NCBI GenBank assembly: GCA_002441465.1
Contig: DJWE01000080.1
Coordinates: 1-6,238 of the forward strand
DNA length: 6,238 nt
Source: Propionibacteriaceae bacterium UBA6238
Lineage (GTDB): Bacteria > Actinomycetota > Actinomycetes > Propionibacteriales > Propionibacteriaceae
Direction: 5' to 3'
The first letter of the stretch is position 1. Each line of letters opens with the position of its first letter. Under the pieces are notes generated by a model, which was not told the DNA's origin, did no database searches, and worked only from the letters and a program-made list of their open reading frames with translations. Of the stretch, positions 5,745 to 6,238 are shown one piece after another. Made by a program: the position numbers and the translations under genes.

Positions 5745-6238
5745 ATGAAGGCACTGCGCAACGCCGGCACGCTCAGCGTGGCCGGCCTCATCGTCCTCGG
5801 CCTCGTGGCCCTCATCCTCAGCGCGCTGGCGCTCACGCGGTTCCGGAGCGTCGAGGCCGCGCCCGCGCCGTCGTCGTCCCCCGTCGCCGGCAGCGCCACA
5901 CCGTCGGCCGTCGATTCGCCCGATCCGGAATCCTCAGCCAGCCCCTCCCCCAGCCCCGAGCCGAGCGATAGCCCTGGCGCATCGGCGGGGACCGGCCCCA
6001 CCGTCGTGATCATCGGCGATTCCAACTCCGTCGGTGACGAGGCCGACACCTGGGTCGGCACCGCCGCCGACGAACTCGGCTGGGGCGACATCGTCAACCT
6101 CTCCGCTCCCGGCCGCGGCTACCTCTCCGTGCCCCGCTCGTGCGACGCCGGTCCCTGCGCCACCTTCATCGACAGCATCGCCGCGATCGTCGAGGCCAGG
6201 CCGGACGTCGTCATCACCTTCGGCGGCACCGCCGACGG
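5745..6238 (+). CDS. secreted or membrane-anchored SGNH/GDSL hydrolase, N-terminal part
   Basis: The first 164 codons of an SGNH/GDSL-family hydrolase; the frame is open to the window edge, so the His/Asp catalytic block V is out of view. A short basic N-terminus precedes a hydrophobic segment (about residues 11-31), a membrane anchor or uncleaved signal. A Ser/Pro/Ala/Glu-rich linker (38-83) is followed by the enzyme domain. Block I is VVIIGDSNSVG (87-97) with nucleophile Ser93. Block II is NLSAPGRGYL (118-127). Block III reads FGGTAD (159-164), where Ala163 stands in place of the usual Asn. Cys133 and Cys138 could form a disulphide outside the cell. The ATG at 5745 has GGGGAAG 6 nt upstream. 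It is transcribed away from the glycan operon, and it may deacylate or otherwise trim the polymer, an inference from context only. Codon third positions are strongly G/C. Confidence 0.87.
   Translation, partial: MKALRNAGTLSVAGLIVLGLVALILSALALTRFRSVEAAPAPSSSPVAGSATPSAVDSPDPESSASPSPSPEPSDSPGASAGTGPTVVIIGDSNSVGDEADTWVGTAADELGWGDIVNLSAPGRGYLSVPRSCDAGPCATFIDSIAAIVEARPDVVITFGGTAD

Noticed and set aside
5675..6097. 140-codon minus-strand frame opposite the SGNH hydrolase start
   Set aside because: It mirrors the low-complexity Ser/Pro linker and lies opposite a strongly supported gene; the frame has no family features.

Overview
The window reads as part of a surface-polysaccharide or glycoconjugate biosynthesis cluster from a high-GC Gram-positive bacterium (Actinomycetota, perhaps Micrococcales). 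The evidence is G/C-rich third codon positions, GTG starts, tightly overlapping genes, and a polysaccharide co-polymerase fused to a BY-type tyrosine kinase. The genus cannot be fixed from the sequence alone.

Layout. Positions 5608 down to 1 hold six minus-strand genes that look like one transcription unit, in this order: Wzz/BY-kinase fusion (5608-4253), a 105-nt gap, PglE-like aminotransferase (4147-2906), PglC-like phosphoglycosyl transferase (2913-2260), PglD-like acetyltransferase (2270-1563), GT4 glycosyltransferase (1566-337), and a CapE/FnlA-like UDP-GlcNAc dehydratase/epimerase (336 to the window edge). The last five genes overlap by 8, 11 and 4 nt and then abut (TAG directly followed by ATG), which suggests translational coupling. 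A 136-nt intergenic region (5609-5744) separates this unit from a divergent plus-strand gene (5745 to the window edge) for a membrane-anchored or secreted SGNH/GDSL hydrolase.

How the genes fit together. PglE and PglD homologues turn a UDP-4-keto-6-deoxy-HexNAc into a UDP-diacetamido-trideoxyhexose (UDP-diNAcBac in Campylobacter). PglC then loads the phosphosugar onto undecaprenyl phosphate, the first membrane step. The GT4 enzyme would add the next sugar. The CapE-like enzyme is the first step towards UDP-L-FucNAc in Staphylococcus capsule and E. coli O26 clusters, and the GT4 resembles the transferases found beside it there, so a diNAcBac-L-FucNAc-type start of the repeat unit is a reasonable prediction. 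The Wzz/BY-kinase fusion would control chain length and export, and the SGNH hydrolase may modify or de-esterify the exported polymer. A PglF-type retaining 4,6-dehydratase, CapF/CapG, flippase and polymerase are not in the window.

The families are known ones; I found no convincing new system. The points most worth checking are the mixed Pgl/Cap gene content, a 12-bp palindrome placed over the expected -35 region of the hydrolase promoter, the loss of the usual block III Asn in the hydrolase, and the GC drop towards the capE end.
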